Positions 13,870 through 22,785 of a stretch of DNA of 25,403 nucleotides are shown in pieces. The stretch covers positions 1 to 25,403 of the IMG/VR virus record IMGVR_UViG_3300028844_002793. One strand, 5' to 3'. Source of the DNA: a virus. Made by a program: the position numbers and the translations under genes. Each line of letters starts with the position of its first letter. Within the stretch, counting starts at the first letter, position 1. The notes below the pieces were generated by a model. The model did not search any database. It worked only from the letters and a program-made list of their open reading frames with translations, and was not told where the DNA came from.

Positions 13870-16800
13870 TGGGAACAACAAGAACTATAAATACGTTTAA
13901 TGAGGGTATGGCGCAAGACGTTGATAAATTAAATCAACCTAATGCTGCATATCGTTATAGTAAGAATGGTAAGCTTATCTTTAATGAAGATGGAACTTAC
14001 TCTTGGGAGAATGAAGAAGGTACTCAATTAAGTTTCGTAATCAATCCAAATAGCACAATCGTTGGAGGGGGAGAAGCGTTTACTCCTTTAGGGTACGCAT
14101 CTGGTCCGAACTATATAATACTGTTCTCTAAGAATACTACAAGCGGAAATAGTGAGATAGGAATGATTACTCTTGATGAGAATGGAGCGGGTAAGTATAA
14201 AACCTTATTTAATGATGCGAATGATCCTAATGGAGACTTATTTAATTTTGATGTAGAGATTGAAGCAACACTTCTTCCGGAAGTAGATGAAATTATTAGA
14301 GTGTATTGGCACGATGGAGTTCTTACCAACAGTAATAGACCTGGTGCTTTTACTTTTTCTTATGATGGTGTTGGACCAAAGAATGATGTAGACTCTTATA
14401 GTCCTGTAACATTGTCTGTTCATAATGCTAAAATGCAAGCTGAACATCAAATGGGTATTATCAAATATCAGAAAAATATTAACGGTAATTTAGTTTCCGG
14501 TGTTTATCAACATACTTATAGGTTAGGTACTGTAGATGGCTATAGGACTCCTTGGATTCCACTAACAAGACCTTTGTTCTTAACAGTAGATGCGGTAAGC
14601 AGTTCTAATTGGCATGATTATGAAATGGAAGGAACTGGTCTTGAAACTTCTAAAGGTTTTAGGTTTGAAGTAAAGGGTATAGATGAGAGGTTTCAAATAT
14701 TAGAAGTTGCTTATGCTTACATAACTTCTAGCGAAGCAATTACTTCTTCGGGTATATTTCTTTCAGCAGATATTACTGGAAGCACAATGACTGTAGACCA
14801 TATAACTAATAATGGTGCTATACCTATATTGGATTCTTCTGCTTTTGCTCAAAGGTATTCTAATATAGAAAGGGTTAAGACTTCTAATATTAAGGACAAT
14901 ACGATGTACTTCGGAAATATTAAAGAAGCCACATTAGATTTTGATATAGAGCCTGTGTTAAACAATCTATCTGTCAAGCCTATATTTGAGTCTATGTTGG
15001 ATGATGAAAAGACTCCTAAAGAGTTTATTAAACATGATGAAACGACTACTCCATCCCAAGATTATGATTTGCCTTTAACTCATCAAGCTCCAAGAACAGG
15101 AACTACTACTATTCAAATGCACGACCAAGCAGGAGGGGAAGAGGTTTATACAATAGATAATGATTACGTTAACTATAAGGGAACACAAGTTGCTCATTTA
15201 AAGACTGGTTATCGTAGAGGGGAAACATATCGTTTTGGTATTGTGTTTTTCGATAAATTAGGTCAGCCTACGTTCACGTATCATTTAGCTGACATTAAGT
15301 TCCCGGAATTATACTCTGGACTTTACGAAGCTACAAGAGTTAGAGAAGATGGTTCGTTAGATTACCCTGCTAAACAAACTATAAGCGCAGCTTATATAAC
15401 AAATAATTTTGGTGCTTTATCAACTAGTAATGTTGTTCTTGATGGAACAGACCCTGATTTAGATGATACTTGTCATATCAGAATAATGGGAATAAGATTT
15501 GATGGGATTGACTTAACAACTATTAGAGAGGATATTGTTGGGTATGAGATAGTTAGAGCTGAATTAGATAATACTATTTTATATCAAGGCTTAGCTATGC
15601 CTTGTTTAATACAGAACTCAGCTACAAGACTTCAAGTTGGTCCTACTCAAAAATGGAAAGGTTGGGATGGAGATACCTTAGTTGCTCCTACTCCTAGCGC
15701 AGATGATATAGGTTATTTCTCATACAATATGTGGGAAGACAATAACACTACAAATACACAGCCTAATAATGCAGGAAAAACAGTAGATCAATATAGGTTA
15801 AGACCTTATTATACAGCTATGCTATATCCGGAACTTGCTTTTGCTATTAGAGATACAGCTAATGGACCAAGCATATTTCCCAACGATAGATTAAAAATTG
15901 TCGGAACATATTTTGCGGAAGTAAACCCTAGCGATACTACACAAGGAACAGGACAATTTTACACATTACACGCAAATTTTGATACAACAGTAAATGATGG
16001 TAAGGTAGACCAGCATACTATACAAAAATTATATTATACTGCTCAATATAATGATGCTGATGGTGGAAATTCAATATTTGCTAGTTACGGTTCTAAGGCG
16101 CAGCCTGTATATAAGCATAGACACTCGGGTTATTATAATATAGCAGAAGGTGTTCTTGGAGATACCACTACTGATTTAATTCAAGACGTTAGTTTTAGAT
16201 TTCATGTTGCAAATGCTTACCTTGAAAACCCTTGGTTCTCAGACAATAAAGAATACTACGGTATGGCTAGTCATAATGTTATTTACTATAAGACAGATGG
16301 TTATTTTGGAGGAAACAATCCTGCTGATTTAGCTACTACTCCTGCTGTAGGCTTTTATATTGGCTCTGGAAATGCTTTGTCAAGAGGTCTTTCAAATGAC
16401 AGTGGCGCTACCTATAATCAAATAGACTCTAGCCATAACTCTTTTAATATTGTAAATTATGTAAGAGAAAATAGCTCTCCTTATGGGGGTCCTTCTAATA
16501 CATCTGTGCAAGGAACAGTATATAAAGGAACAGGTCATTTTCAGCCAGTAAATAATTCTGAATTTACTTGTCCTGATATAATTAACGGAATGAAAGTTTG
16601 GGGTGGAGATACGTATATTACATTTATAGATATTGCTAGAATAATTCCTAACTTCACCAAGAAGAATGACCAAGAAGAGCAAAGCATAAATACAACTCCT
16701 TATCCTGTTGGTCAAGGGGTAGTGTTACCTATTGAAAGTTCAATTAATATGTCTTTACGTCAGAGAGCATCAGAACAAAATCCAAGTTACGCTAACAATG

Positions 16801-18131
16801 GATTTAGAAGTCAAGGTGCTTATGATGGAGATTCTGATTGGACTGGAGAGATTAGTTATCCTGATGGGATATATTGGTTTGATAGTAGCAATAGATTGAC
16901 AGAAGAATGGAATTATCAGAGTGCTTTATTGTTTGATGAGGCAACAAACTTCTATGCTCAAAAACCATTTAATGCAAATGTAACAACAAGGTTTCCGGTA
17001 AGATGGAGATATAGTGATCAGAAGTTTTACGGAGATGATGTAGATGCCTTTAGAACATTTTTAGTTAATGACTTTAGGGATATGGATGGTCGTTATGGAG
17101 AGATAATGGCGAGTTCATATTTGTTTGACCAAATATACGTTCTACAAGAAGAAGCTTTGTCTAGGCTTCGCGCTTATGAAAGAGCGTTAGTTCAATCTTC
17201 TAACTTAGGAAGTTTAGCAACGGGTACAGGAGAGCGTTTGGCAGGGCAAGATTACATATCTACAGTTTACGGTACTCAGCATCAAATGAGTTTAGTTAAT
17301 AGTGGAAAAGCTATTTATTGGATTGATAGTAAAAAACGTAAGTTCTGTAGGTTTGCGCAAAATGGTGTAGAGTTGTTGAGCGATATTAGAGGTATGCATC
17401 AATTCTTTGATAAGATGTTAGTTCAATATGATAATGCTGATAGCCCTATTAATCAGAAAGGTATTGCATCAGGATATGATTATACTAATAATACTGTTTA
17501 TGTTTCATTTACAGGAGCAGGAAAATATGATACTGGGCTAGAAACTCCTCCGGATGAATTTCCTATACTTAGAGTGCATCCTCCTGAAGATGAATACACT
17601 ACAATAAGTTTTAATGAGAACTTAAATGCCTTTATTAGTTTCCATGATTTTATTCCTAATATGTATATGTCGCATAAAGGGTTCTTATTAAGTGTAGATA
17701 CTTACTTACCTGCAAATACAAGGTTAGAGAAAATATTTAGGAGAGGTTCTTTTTATGTTCACGAGAAAGGTAATAGAGGTTTTTATTATGTTAATTCTTT
17801 TGATTCAGAAGTAGATGTTATAACAAAAGAGAATATGATGTACCATAAGACTTTTGATAACATTAGAATGAATATAAATGATGCTTCTGCAAGTATATTT
17901 ACAGAGCTTATAATGACTACTGAAAATCAAACAGAAACACTTGATATTCAAAATGATGATAGAGCTATTTTGAAAGAAAACATTTTTAGATTACCTTTAC
18001 GTGGTGTAGAACAAGCAGGTAGAATGAGAGGTAAACATATTACTAATAAGTTCATTTTTGATAATGAAAATGATGTATTAGTTAGGTTTACGAGTTTAGA
18101 AACTTTATTTAGATTATCTAATAGATTGTAA
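13869..18131 (+). CDS. Large tail protein, muzzle / stabilisation-protein type
   Basis: At 1,420 residues this is the largest intact gene here. The N-terminus (residues ~5-50) has NEGMAQDVDKLNQPNAAYRY followed by NGKLIF and WENEEGTQL, a signature resembling the start of the 'stabilisation'/muzzle proteins that cap the short tail of crAss-like phages. The rest is mixed beta-rich sequence with many aromatic and Asn/Gly residues and no membrane segments, as expected for a tail nozzle. No hydrolase motif is evident. It follows the neck proteins and precedes internal-protein genes, exactly where that protein lies. The C-terminal ~150 residues (HEKGNRGFYYVNSF onward) look like a compact closing domain. 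A receptor-binding function is possible but not shown. Confidence 0.68.
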   Translation: MGTTRTINTFNEGMAQDVDKLNQPNAAYRYSKNGKLIFNEDGTYSWENEEGTQLSFVINPNSTIVGGGEAFTPLGYASGPNYIILFSKNTTSGNSEIGMITLDENGAGKYKTLFNDANDPNGDLFNFDVEIEATLLPEVDEIIRVYWHDGVLTNSNRPGAFTFSYDGVGPKNDVDSYSPVTLSVHNAKMQAEHQMGIIKYQKNINGNLVSGVYQHTYRLGTVDGYRTPWIPLTRPLFLTVDAVSSSNWHDYEMEGTGLETSKGFRFEVKGIDERFQILEVAYAYITSSEAITSSGIFLSADITGSTMTVDHITNNGAIPILDSSAFAQRYSNIERVKTSNIKDNTMYFGNIKEATLDFDIEPVLNNLSVKPIFESMLDDEKTPKEFIKHDETTTPSQDYDLPLTHQAPRTGTTTIQMHDQAGGEEVYTIDNDYVNYKGTQVAHLKTGYRRGETYRFGIVFFDKLGQPTFTYHLADIKFPELYSGLYEATRVREDGSLDYPAKQTISAAYITNNFGALSTSNVVLDGTDPDLDDTCHIRIMGIRFDGIDLTTIREDIVGYEIVRAELDNTILYQGLAMPCLIQNSATRLQVGPTQKWKGWDGDTLVAPTPSADDIGYFSYNMWEDNNTTNTQPNNAGKTVDQYRLRPYYTAMLYPELAFAIRDTANGPSIFPNDRLKIVGTYFAEVNPSDTTQGTGQFYTLHANFDTTVNDGKVDQHTIQKLYYTAQYNDADGGNSIFASYGSKAQPVYKHRHSGYYNIAEGVLGDTTTDLIQDVSFRFHVANAYLENPWFSDNKEYYGMASHNVIYYKTDGYFGGNNPADLATTPAVGFYIGSGNALSRGLSNDSGATYNQIDSSHNSFNIVNYVRENSSPYGGPSNTSVQGTVYKGTGHFQPVNNSEFTCPDIINGMKVWGGDTYITFIDIARIIPNFTKKNDQEEQSINTTPYPVGQGVVLPIESSINMSLRQRASEQNPSYANNGFRSQGAYDGDSDWTGEISYPDGIYWFDSSNRLTEEWNYQSALLFDEATNFYAQKPFNANVTTRFPVRWRYSDQKFYGDDVDAFRTFLVNDFRDMDGRYGEIMASSYLFDQIYVLQEEALSRLRAYERALVQSSNLGSLATGTGERLAGQDYISTVYGTQHQMSLVNSGKAIYWIDSKKRKFCRFAQNGVELLSDIRGMHQFFDKMLVQYDNADSPINQKGIASGYDYTNNTVYVSFTGAGKYDTGLETPPDEFPILRVHPPEDEYTTISFNENLNAFISFHDFIPNMYMSHKGFLLSVDTYLPANTRLEKIFRRGSFYVHEKGNRGFYYVNSFDSEVDVITKENMMYHKTFDNIRMNINDASASIFTELIMTTENQTETLDIQNDDRAILKENIFRLPLRGVEQAGRMRGKHITNKFIFDNENDVLVRFTSLETLFRLSNRL

Positions 18132-18132
18132 T

Positions 18133-18993
18133 ATGGCGGTATTTAATAAGAACGAAGAATTAGCAAGACAACAAGTTCGTATTGCACCTGAACGAGCTAA
18201 GGGGTTAAAAAAAATAGGCATGGCTGCTACTGGTTTCAGCGATGATGGAACAAGAAATACATGGGGTAAAATTTCTAATTACATTCCCGGTATGACAGCA
18301 GGTCAGCAACTTTGGGGGAGAGCAATAGCAGGTAAGGCTAGTAAGAGTGATTATGCAGCAACAATGAAAGCAGGAGATAAAGATGCTGCAAATAAATTAG
18401 TTCAAGATGTTAAGCTTGCTGTTGAGGTTGGTAAAACAGTAGCTACTGCAGGAGCAGGTGGTGGCGGTGGCATTAGCGGTGGAGCAGGTGGAGCAGGTGG
18501 AGCTTTAGGTGGTGGTTCTGATATAGCATCGAAAGCTATGGGTGGCTCAGGAGAAATACCGAGTATGTCTACAGGAGGTATTAGTGGAGGTATTAGTGGA
18601 GAAGAGGCCTTAAAACAATTTCAAGAGAGTGGTGGGAATATGGAGAATCTTGAAGCTTTTAAAGATTTTGATAAAGGAGCTAAGGAGACTAAATATAAAA
18701 ACACTAGAGATGCGGTAGATGGAGAGGTTGGTGATCTTCTAAGTAAAGGGTCTGATATGTCTAAAGATAATCTTCAGTCAAGCCCTACGGAGGGTGGTAA
18801 ATATGATAAAGCTATAAATACTACTGAGAAGATAGGAGAGTTGGGCGGCAATGTTCCTGTTGCTGGAGGTATCATTGAAGCGGGAGCAGGAAGTGTTGCT
18901 GCAGGTATTGCTTACGATTCTTCAATAGAAGAAAAATCAAAAGAATTTCAAAACAAAAAGAAGGCATTATCGCAAGATAGTCTTTGGATGTAA
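18133..18993 (+). CDS. Gly-rich internal or tail-associated virion protein
   Basis: The 286-residue product has a basic, helical N-terminus (NKNEELARQQVRIAPERAKGLKKIG), a region SNYIPGMTAGQQLWGRAIAG, then a Gly-rich low-complexity stretch (residues ~107-157) encoded by short tandem DNA repeats: GGAGCAGGT twice at 18481-18498 and GGAGGTATTAGT twice at 18574-18597. A charged linker and a second Gly/Ala-rich segment near the C-terminus (GGNVPVAGGIIEAGAGSVAAG) follow; the latter could insert in membranes. Such composition is common in small ejection proteins of podoviruses. It is placed between the tail protein and larger internal proteins. The function is inferred from position. Confidence 0.55.
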   Translation: MAVFNKNEELARQQVRIAPERAKGLKKIGMAATGFSDDGTRNTWGKISNYIPGMTAGQQLWGRAIAGKASKSDYAATMKAGDKDAANKLVQDVKLAVEVGKTVATAGAGGGGGISGGAGGAGGALGGGSDIASKAMGGSGEIPSMSTGGISGGISGEEALKQFQESGGNMENLEAFKDFDKGAKETKYKNTRDAVDGEVGDLLSKGSDMSKDNLQSSPTEGGKYDKAINTTEKIGELGGNVPVAGGIIEAGAGSVAAGIAYDSSIEEKSKEFQNKKKALSQDSLWM

Positions 18994-19004
18994 TAAATAG
19001 TACT

Positions 19005-20474
19005 ATGGCAAATAAGAATAACGGAGACCCAGAAAAGGATAAGAAATCGGAAAGCACTGGTTTTGATAAAGTTTTAGATGATTTAAAAAGCGGAATAACT
19101 ACAACGGTTGAGGAAGGAACAAGGTTTGACGAATACAGTCCTGCCTATGTAAGAGAATTAAAAGCTGATATTGAATTAGCTAAGATTAACAATGCTTCTG
19201 TTGATGAAATAAAAGAAATTCAAAATAAAATCAACGAACACTATCGGGGTGCTTTTTATAATAGAGCAAACGACCAAAGGGATAGTTATAATAATGCTAA
19301 GGCAGGTCTTAATCATAGAATAGAAAAATCAAAAGACTCTAAGGAAAGAGCTAGGTTAAAAAATCAGTTATTGTCATTAGAAAAATCTCGTAAAGAAGTT
19401 GTTGCTGAGTATGAGAAGTTAGCGAAACCTAGAACAAAGATGGCTCCATTAGATGAAAAGCAATCTGAGGATATTGCTAAAATGGGTGGATGGGTTCATT
19501 TAAATACAGAGTCAGTTACAGATTATGACTATGAGGCTATGGGGAAAGCTTTAATAAGCGAGATTCCTGATAGTGAACTATCTAAAGAAGATAATCCAGA
19601 TGAATATACTGAAGAAGGGTATCGTAAAGATTACGGCTTTAAAAAAATAAGTGGTGTTGGTTATAAAGGTATGCCTGAAAAAGCAAACCCTTTTAATATG
19701 ACTTTTGAAATTGCTGAAACAACTCAAAGAGATAGAGAGGATGAGGCAGAAGACGATAAGTTAAATACCGATGTTGATTATGAAAAGTTTGAATACGAAG
19801 ATAACGCAACAGACGGAATAGGTTTAGAAGATTATTTGCTTCCTGCAGGGCAAGCAATAGTTGGAGCTATTGGTGCAAATGAGCCTTTGTCCGATCCTAC
19901 TATGAGTCCTGAAATGCGTACTATTATCGATGAAGATATGGCGCGTAGAAATCAAGGTTTATCTCCTGCTGAATTAGATTACAGAAATGCTATGGCAGGA
20001 AGAAATTACTCTGCTGATGTATCTATGATTAAAGGTAAGGCAGGAGGAAGCGCAGGTGCGTATCTTGGTGCTTTAGGTCAAGCAGGACAAAGACTTCAAG
20101 ATACAAGTATGAGAACTGCTGCTGAGGACGAAATGATGCGTAGACAGAATAGACAAGTTGCAAGGGGTGCTGCAACTAATGCAGAGAATTTTGAGCGTTA
20201 TGCTTTTGGTTATCAGAATCAAGAAGAAATGTTAAACGCACAAGCTGCAGGTCAGTTGATGAATACAGGTTTTCAAGAAATAAAAGACACAAGGGCTTTC
20301 GAGAGAAACTACGGAGAGGGAAGTGCTGTTTGGGATTATATGAAAACATTAAGAAAAGACAAGGCTTTGTCCGTTCACGAAAGAGAACAAGGAATGGAAA
20401 ACATAGAGCATTTATTACAAATGAGAGCTGACAAAACAGCTCTAGTTGATGAGAATAACAAAACAGAAGAATAA
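19005..20474 (+). CDS. Putative internal virion / ejection protein
   Basis: I choose ATG 19005 (489 residues, beginning MANKNNGDPEKD); an in-frame TTG at 18984 overlaps the previous gene and gives an unlikely extension. Residues 50-150 are highly charged and helical (ELKADIELAKINNASVDEIKE, then SKERARLKNQLLSLEKSRKEV), probably coiled coil. The middle is acidic. Residues about 342-395 have a Gly/Ala-rich segment GKAGGSAGAYLGALGQAGQR followed by a Met/Arg/Gln-rich helix (AAEDEMMRRQNRQVARGAA), a pattern seen in internal virion proteins of short-tailed phages. It sits 11 bases after the preceding gene and 17 before the next. It may be packaged in the head or tail and delivered with the DNA. Confidence 0.58.
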   Translation: MANKNNGDPEKDKKSESTGFDKVLDDLKSGITTTVEEGTRFDEYSPAYVRELKADIELAKINNASVDEIKEIQNKINEHYRGAFYNRANDQRDSYNNAKAGLNHRIEKSKDSKERARLKNQLLSLEKSRKEVVAEYEKLAKPRTKMAPLDEKQSEDIAKMGGWVHLNTESVTDYDYEAMGKALISEIPDSELSKEDNPDEYTEEGYRKDYGFKKISGVGYKGMPEKANPFNMTFEIAETTQRDREDEAEDDKLNTDVDYEKFEYEDNATDGIGLEDYLLPAGQAIVGAIGANEPLSDPTMSPEMRTIIDEDMARRNQGLSPAELDYRNAMAGRNYSADVSMIKGKAGGSAGAYLGALGQAGQRLQDTSMRTAAEDEMMRRQNRQVARGAATNAENFERYAFGYQNQEEMLNAQAAGQLMNTGFQEIKDTRAFERNYGEGSAVWDYMKTLRKDKALSVHEREQGMENIEHLLQMRADKTALVDENNKTEE

Positions 20475-20491
20475 GTTAATAAAAAAGAATT

Positions 20492-22096
20492 ATGCCAAAT
20501 TTTGCAGTATATCAAGGTTTAATGTCTCGTAACGATTGGGATAGAGAAAGACAAGACAAAGCTATGAATTTAGCTGCTTTAGAAAAGCATTCGGCTTTAG
20601 AGCAGGCTAAAACACAACGAGAGATTGCGCTTCAAGAAGAGATTGGAGGTTATTTGCAATTAGTTAATAGTTTAGATTACGAACCAGAAGACGTTGAAAG
20701 GTTAAAAGGTTTAGAAAAAGAAGAGCGTAAAAACATTATTAAAGGTATTGGAAAGCATGAAGGTAATTTAAGTTCATACATTTCTTCTGGTGGAGCTTTA
20801 GCTTTAAAGAATTATCAAAATAATATTATAAATTCAAAAGAAGCTCAAAACGCTAAAGAAACTAAAGAGTCTATGACTGCATACATTAAAGACAGGCAAG
20901 ATGATAAGTTTGTTAATGGAGGGATTGTTAGTGTTCCTGTTGTCGATAAGAATGGCAAAAAAAAATGGGATGATAAATTCATGACAATGAATGAACAAAT
21001 TGCTTTATTTAAAGCTGGTGAAATAGATAAAATTAATTACTTTGGCTCAGAACCAAAAGTTGAAGTCAATATGATGGACTTTAAGAAAGCTATGAAAGAC
21101 GATTTAGATCCTTATGGAGACAACAGGGTTACTCAATCAGACGTTATGACAATGGCTTTAAGTAAGAACGCTAGTCAAGCGCAAGCAGAAGCGATTACTA
21201 AGAAGATATCTAAAGTATGGGCTGATAGCGGAGAGGGTTGGAATTGGAAAGCTGGAGATGTTGCAGGATATAATATGGATGCGGCTAGGTTAAATCAAAA
21301 CGCTGAAAGAATAAATAACGAACAAAGACGTTGGGAGTATGAGCAAACTCAATCAGGAAGCGCTAATGTTGAAGAGTATTATCTTAACGAAATAGAGGGT
21401 AATTTAAAAGAATTGCAGAGAGATAATCAAGGGAATGTTGTTGGTTCGTATGATTCTCCTGAATTTAAGTTTGATGATGGTCATATAGGTGGTGTAGTTT
21501 ATACTACTCCTTTGACTTCGCAAGGTCAAAAAATAACAGAAGAAAATGGATTCGGAATAACTGACGGGTCTGCCGAAGGTAGTTTTGTAAATATGTTTGA
21601 AAAAGATGATGGAGAAACGGGAGAAGATATTGACATAGATAGGTTTAATCAATATAAGACTAGAACAAATAGTACTCTTTATATTAGCCCAAGGACAGGT
21701 AAGACTATAGAGCTTCAAAGCACTAATTACGGTGTTACTTCAATGGATAATAAAATGACTCATTTGGTTTCTCCTACAAATCAAAAAACTGACGTTATGG
21801 AGCAAAAGGTAATGATGCCTCTTTCTGATTATGAAAAACTAAACGAACAGTATAAATTAAATGATGATTTTGACGGTGGAAATATGAAGGAATACAGTGT
21901 TGCAGGTTGGAATGGTAGCATGGTTGAGTTAACTTTATTTCAAAAACCAGCTACCGACAGAAGAACATTTATGCAGGCAAATAAGCAGTATTACGATTCT
22001 CAACCTAAAGAGGGGGCTGCTTCAACAACAGCAAATCAAGTAGAAGCAAATAAGTTTATGCAGTATAATATTATAAGGTCTAAAACTAATAAATAA
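20492..22096 (+). CDS. Putative cargo / internal virion protein
   Basis: The 534-residue product has a charged helical N-terminal third (RNDWDRERQDKAMNLAALEKH, QAKTQREIALQEEIG, RLKGLEKEERKNIIKGI), a mixed central region with VVDKNGKKKWDDKFMTMNEQ (~160-180), another helical section rich in Asn/Gln near 260-300, and a beta-leaning C-terminal third (STLYISPRTGKTIELQST). No enzyme motif or membrane segment is evident. It lies between an ejection-type protein and the giant terminal protein and is separated from the latter by two bases. Proteins here in crAss-like phages are packaged in the tail as cargo; that role is inferred only from position and composition. Confidence 0.55.
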   Translation: MPNFAVYQGLMSRNDWDRERQDKAMNLAALEKHSALEQAKTQREIALQEEIGGYLQLVNSLDYEPEDVERLKGLEKEERKNIIKGIGKHEGNLSSYISSGGALALKNYQNNIINSKEAQNAKETKESMTAYIKDRQDDKFVNGGIVSVPVVDKNGKKKWDDKFMTMNEQIALFKAGEIDKINYFGSEPKVEVNMMDFKKAMKDDLDPYGDNRVTQSDVMTMALSKNASQAQAEAITKKISKVWADSGEGWNWKAGDVAGYNMDAARLNQNAERINNEQRRWEYEQTQSGSANVEEYYLNEIEGNLKELQRDNQGNVVGSYDSPEFKFDDGHIGGVVYTTPLTSQGQKITEENGFGITDGSAEGSFVNMFEKDDGETGEDIDIDRFNQYKTRTNSTLYISPRTGKTIELQSTNYGVTSMDNKMTHLVSPTNQKTDVMEQKVMMPLSDYEKLNEQYKLNDDFDGGNMKEYSVAGWNGSMVELTLFQKPATDRRTFMQANKQYYDSQPKEGAASTTANQVEANKFMQYNIIRSKTNK

Positions 22097-22098
22097 GA

Positions 22099-22785
22099 AT
22101 GAGAGAACTTGACATAACTAAGAAAGGGGATAATCAAAAAAAGGGAAAAGGAGATGGTAGCTTATTGATGCGACCAAAACATATGACCTACGAAGATAGT
22201 CCTCTTGAAAAAGAAAGCAATCCAAATCTCGTTAAGTCTGCTGCTAATCTAAGAAATTTAGATGATGAAAGAATATTAAGGTATTACAATGATAGAGATA
22301 ATCCTGAATATTTTGATGTAGAGCAAAGCATTATAGATGGCGGTATGACCATTCAAGATTTTGCTAATGAATTTAAGAAAGATTTAGATAGGCGTGTACC
22401 TCTTGGTATTAAGCAATCTAACCCAATGGAATTAAACTTCAATGAAGAAATTCCTTCTATGTATGATTTTAAAAATAGTGCGTTTGATGATTTCACAACT
22501 TCTTTTAGTAATGGTTTAAAGCGTGTTCAAAAAGGTATCAAGATGTTACCTACTATGGCTACCGCTATAACTGCTGATGATGCTTGGGCTGATGAATGGG
22601 CCGAAGAAGTGGCTGATTGGTACGAAGCTTCTTCGCATAGGGTTAGTGATTTAGCAGGACAATCGTTTTTTGATACAGGTTCGTTACGTTCTTTTGCAGG
22701 TGGAATGGGAAGTGGTTTAGCTTCCTTCAATGCAAGGTTTGTTAGTTGGGCTACCTGTTGCTATGATAGAGAAACTTGCTTTTGA
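22099..22785 (+). CDS. N-terminal piece of a giant internal virion protein (frame broken)
   Basis: The frame gives 228 residues, but only about the first 210 look native. The start is polar and basic (ELDITKKGDNQKKGKG), followed by DDERILRYYNDRDNPEYFDV (~55-74), GGMTIQDFANEFKKDLDRRV, and a helix-rich region YDFKNSAFDDFTTSFSNGL (~122-140) with Trp-rich DAWADEWAEEVADWY. After Phe210 the frame gives NARFVSWATCCYDRETCF, with three Cys unlike its neighbours, and then stops. The frame starting at 22721-22730 (+1) continues the natural sequence. This is therefore best read as the N-terminus of a protein continuing at 22730. The break could be an assembly indel, a real mutation or frameshifting; without it the protein would exceed 1,100 residues. 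Confidence 0.6.
   Translation: MRELDITKKGDNQKKGKGDGSLLMRPKHMTYEDSPLEKESNPNLVKSAANLRNLDDERILRYYNDRDNPEYFDVEQSIIDGGMTIQDFANEFKKDLDRRVPLGIKQSNPMELNFNEEIPSMYDFKNSAFDDFTTSFSNGLKRVQKGIKMLPTMATAITADDAWADEWAEEVADWYEASSHRVSDLAGQSFFDTGSLRSFAGGMGSGLASFNARFVSWATCCYDRETCF

Noticed and set aside
18984-19004. TTG start giving a seven-residue longer ejection-type protein
   Set aside because: It overlaps the preceding gene; ATG 19005 with MANKNNGD gives a natural start.
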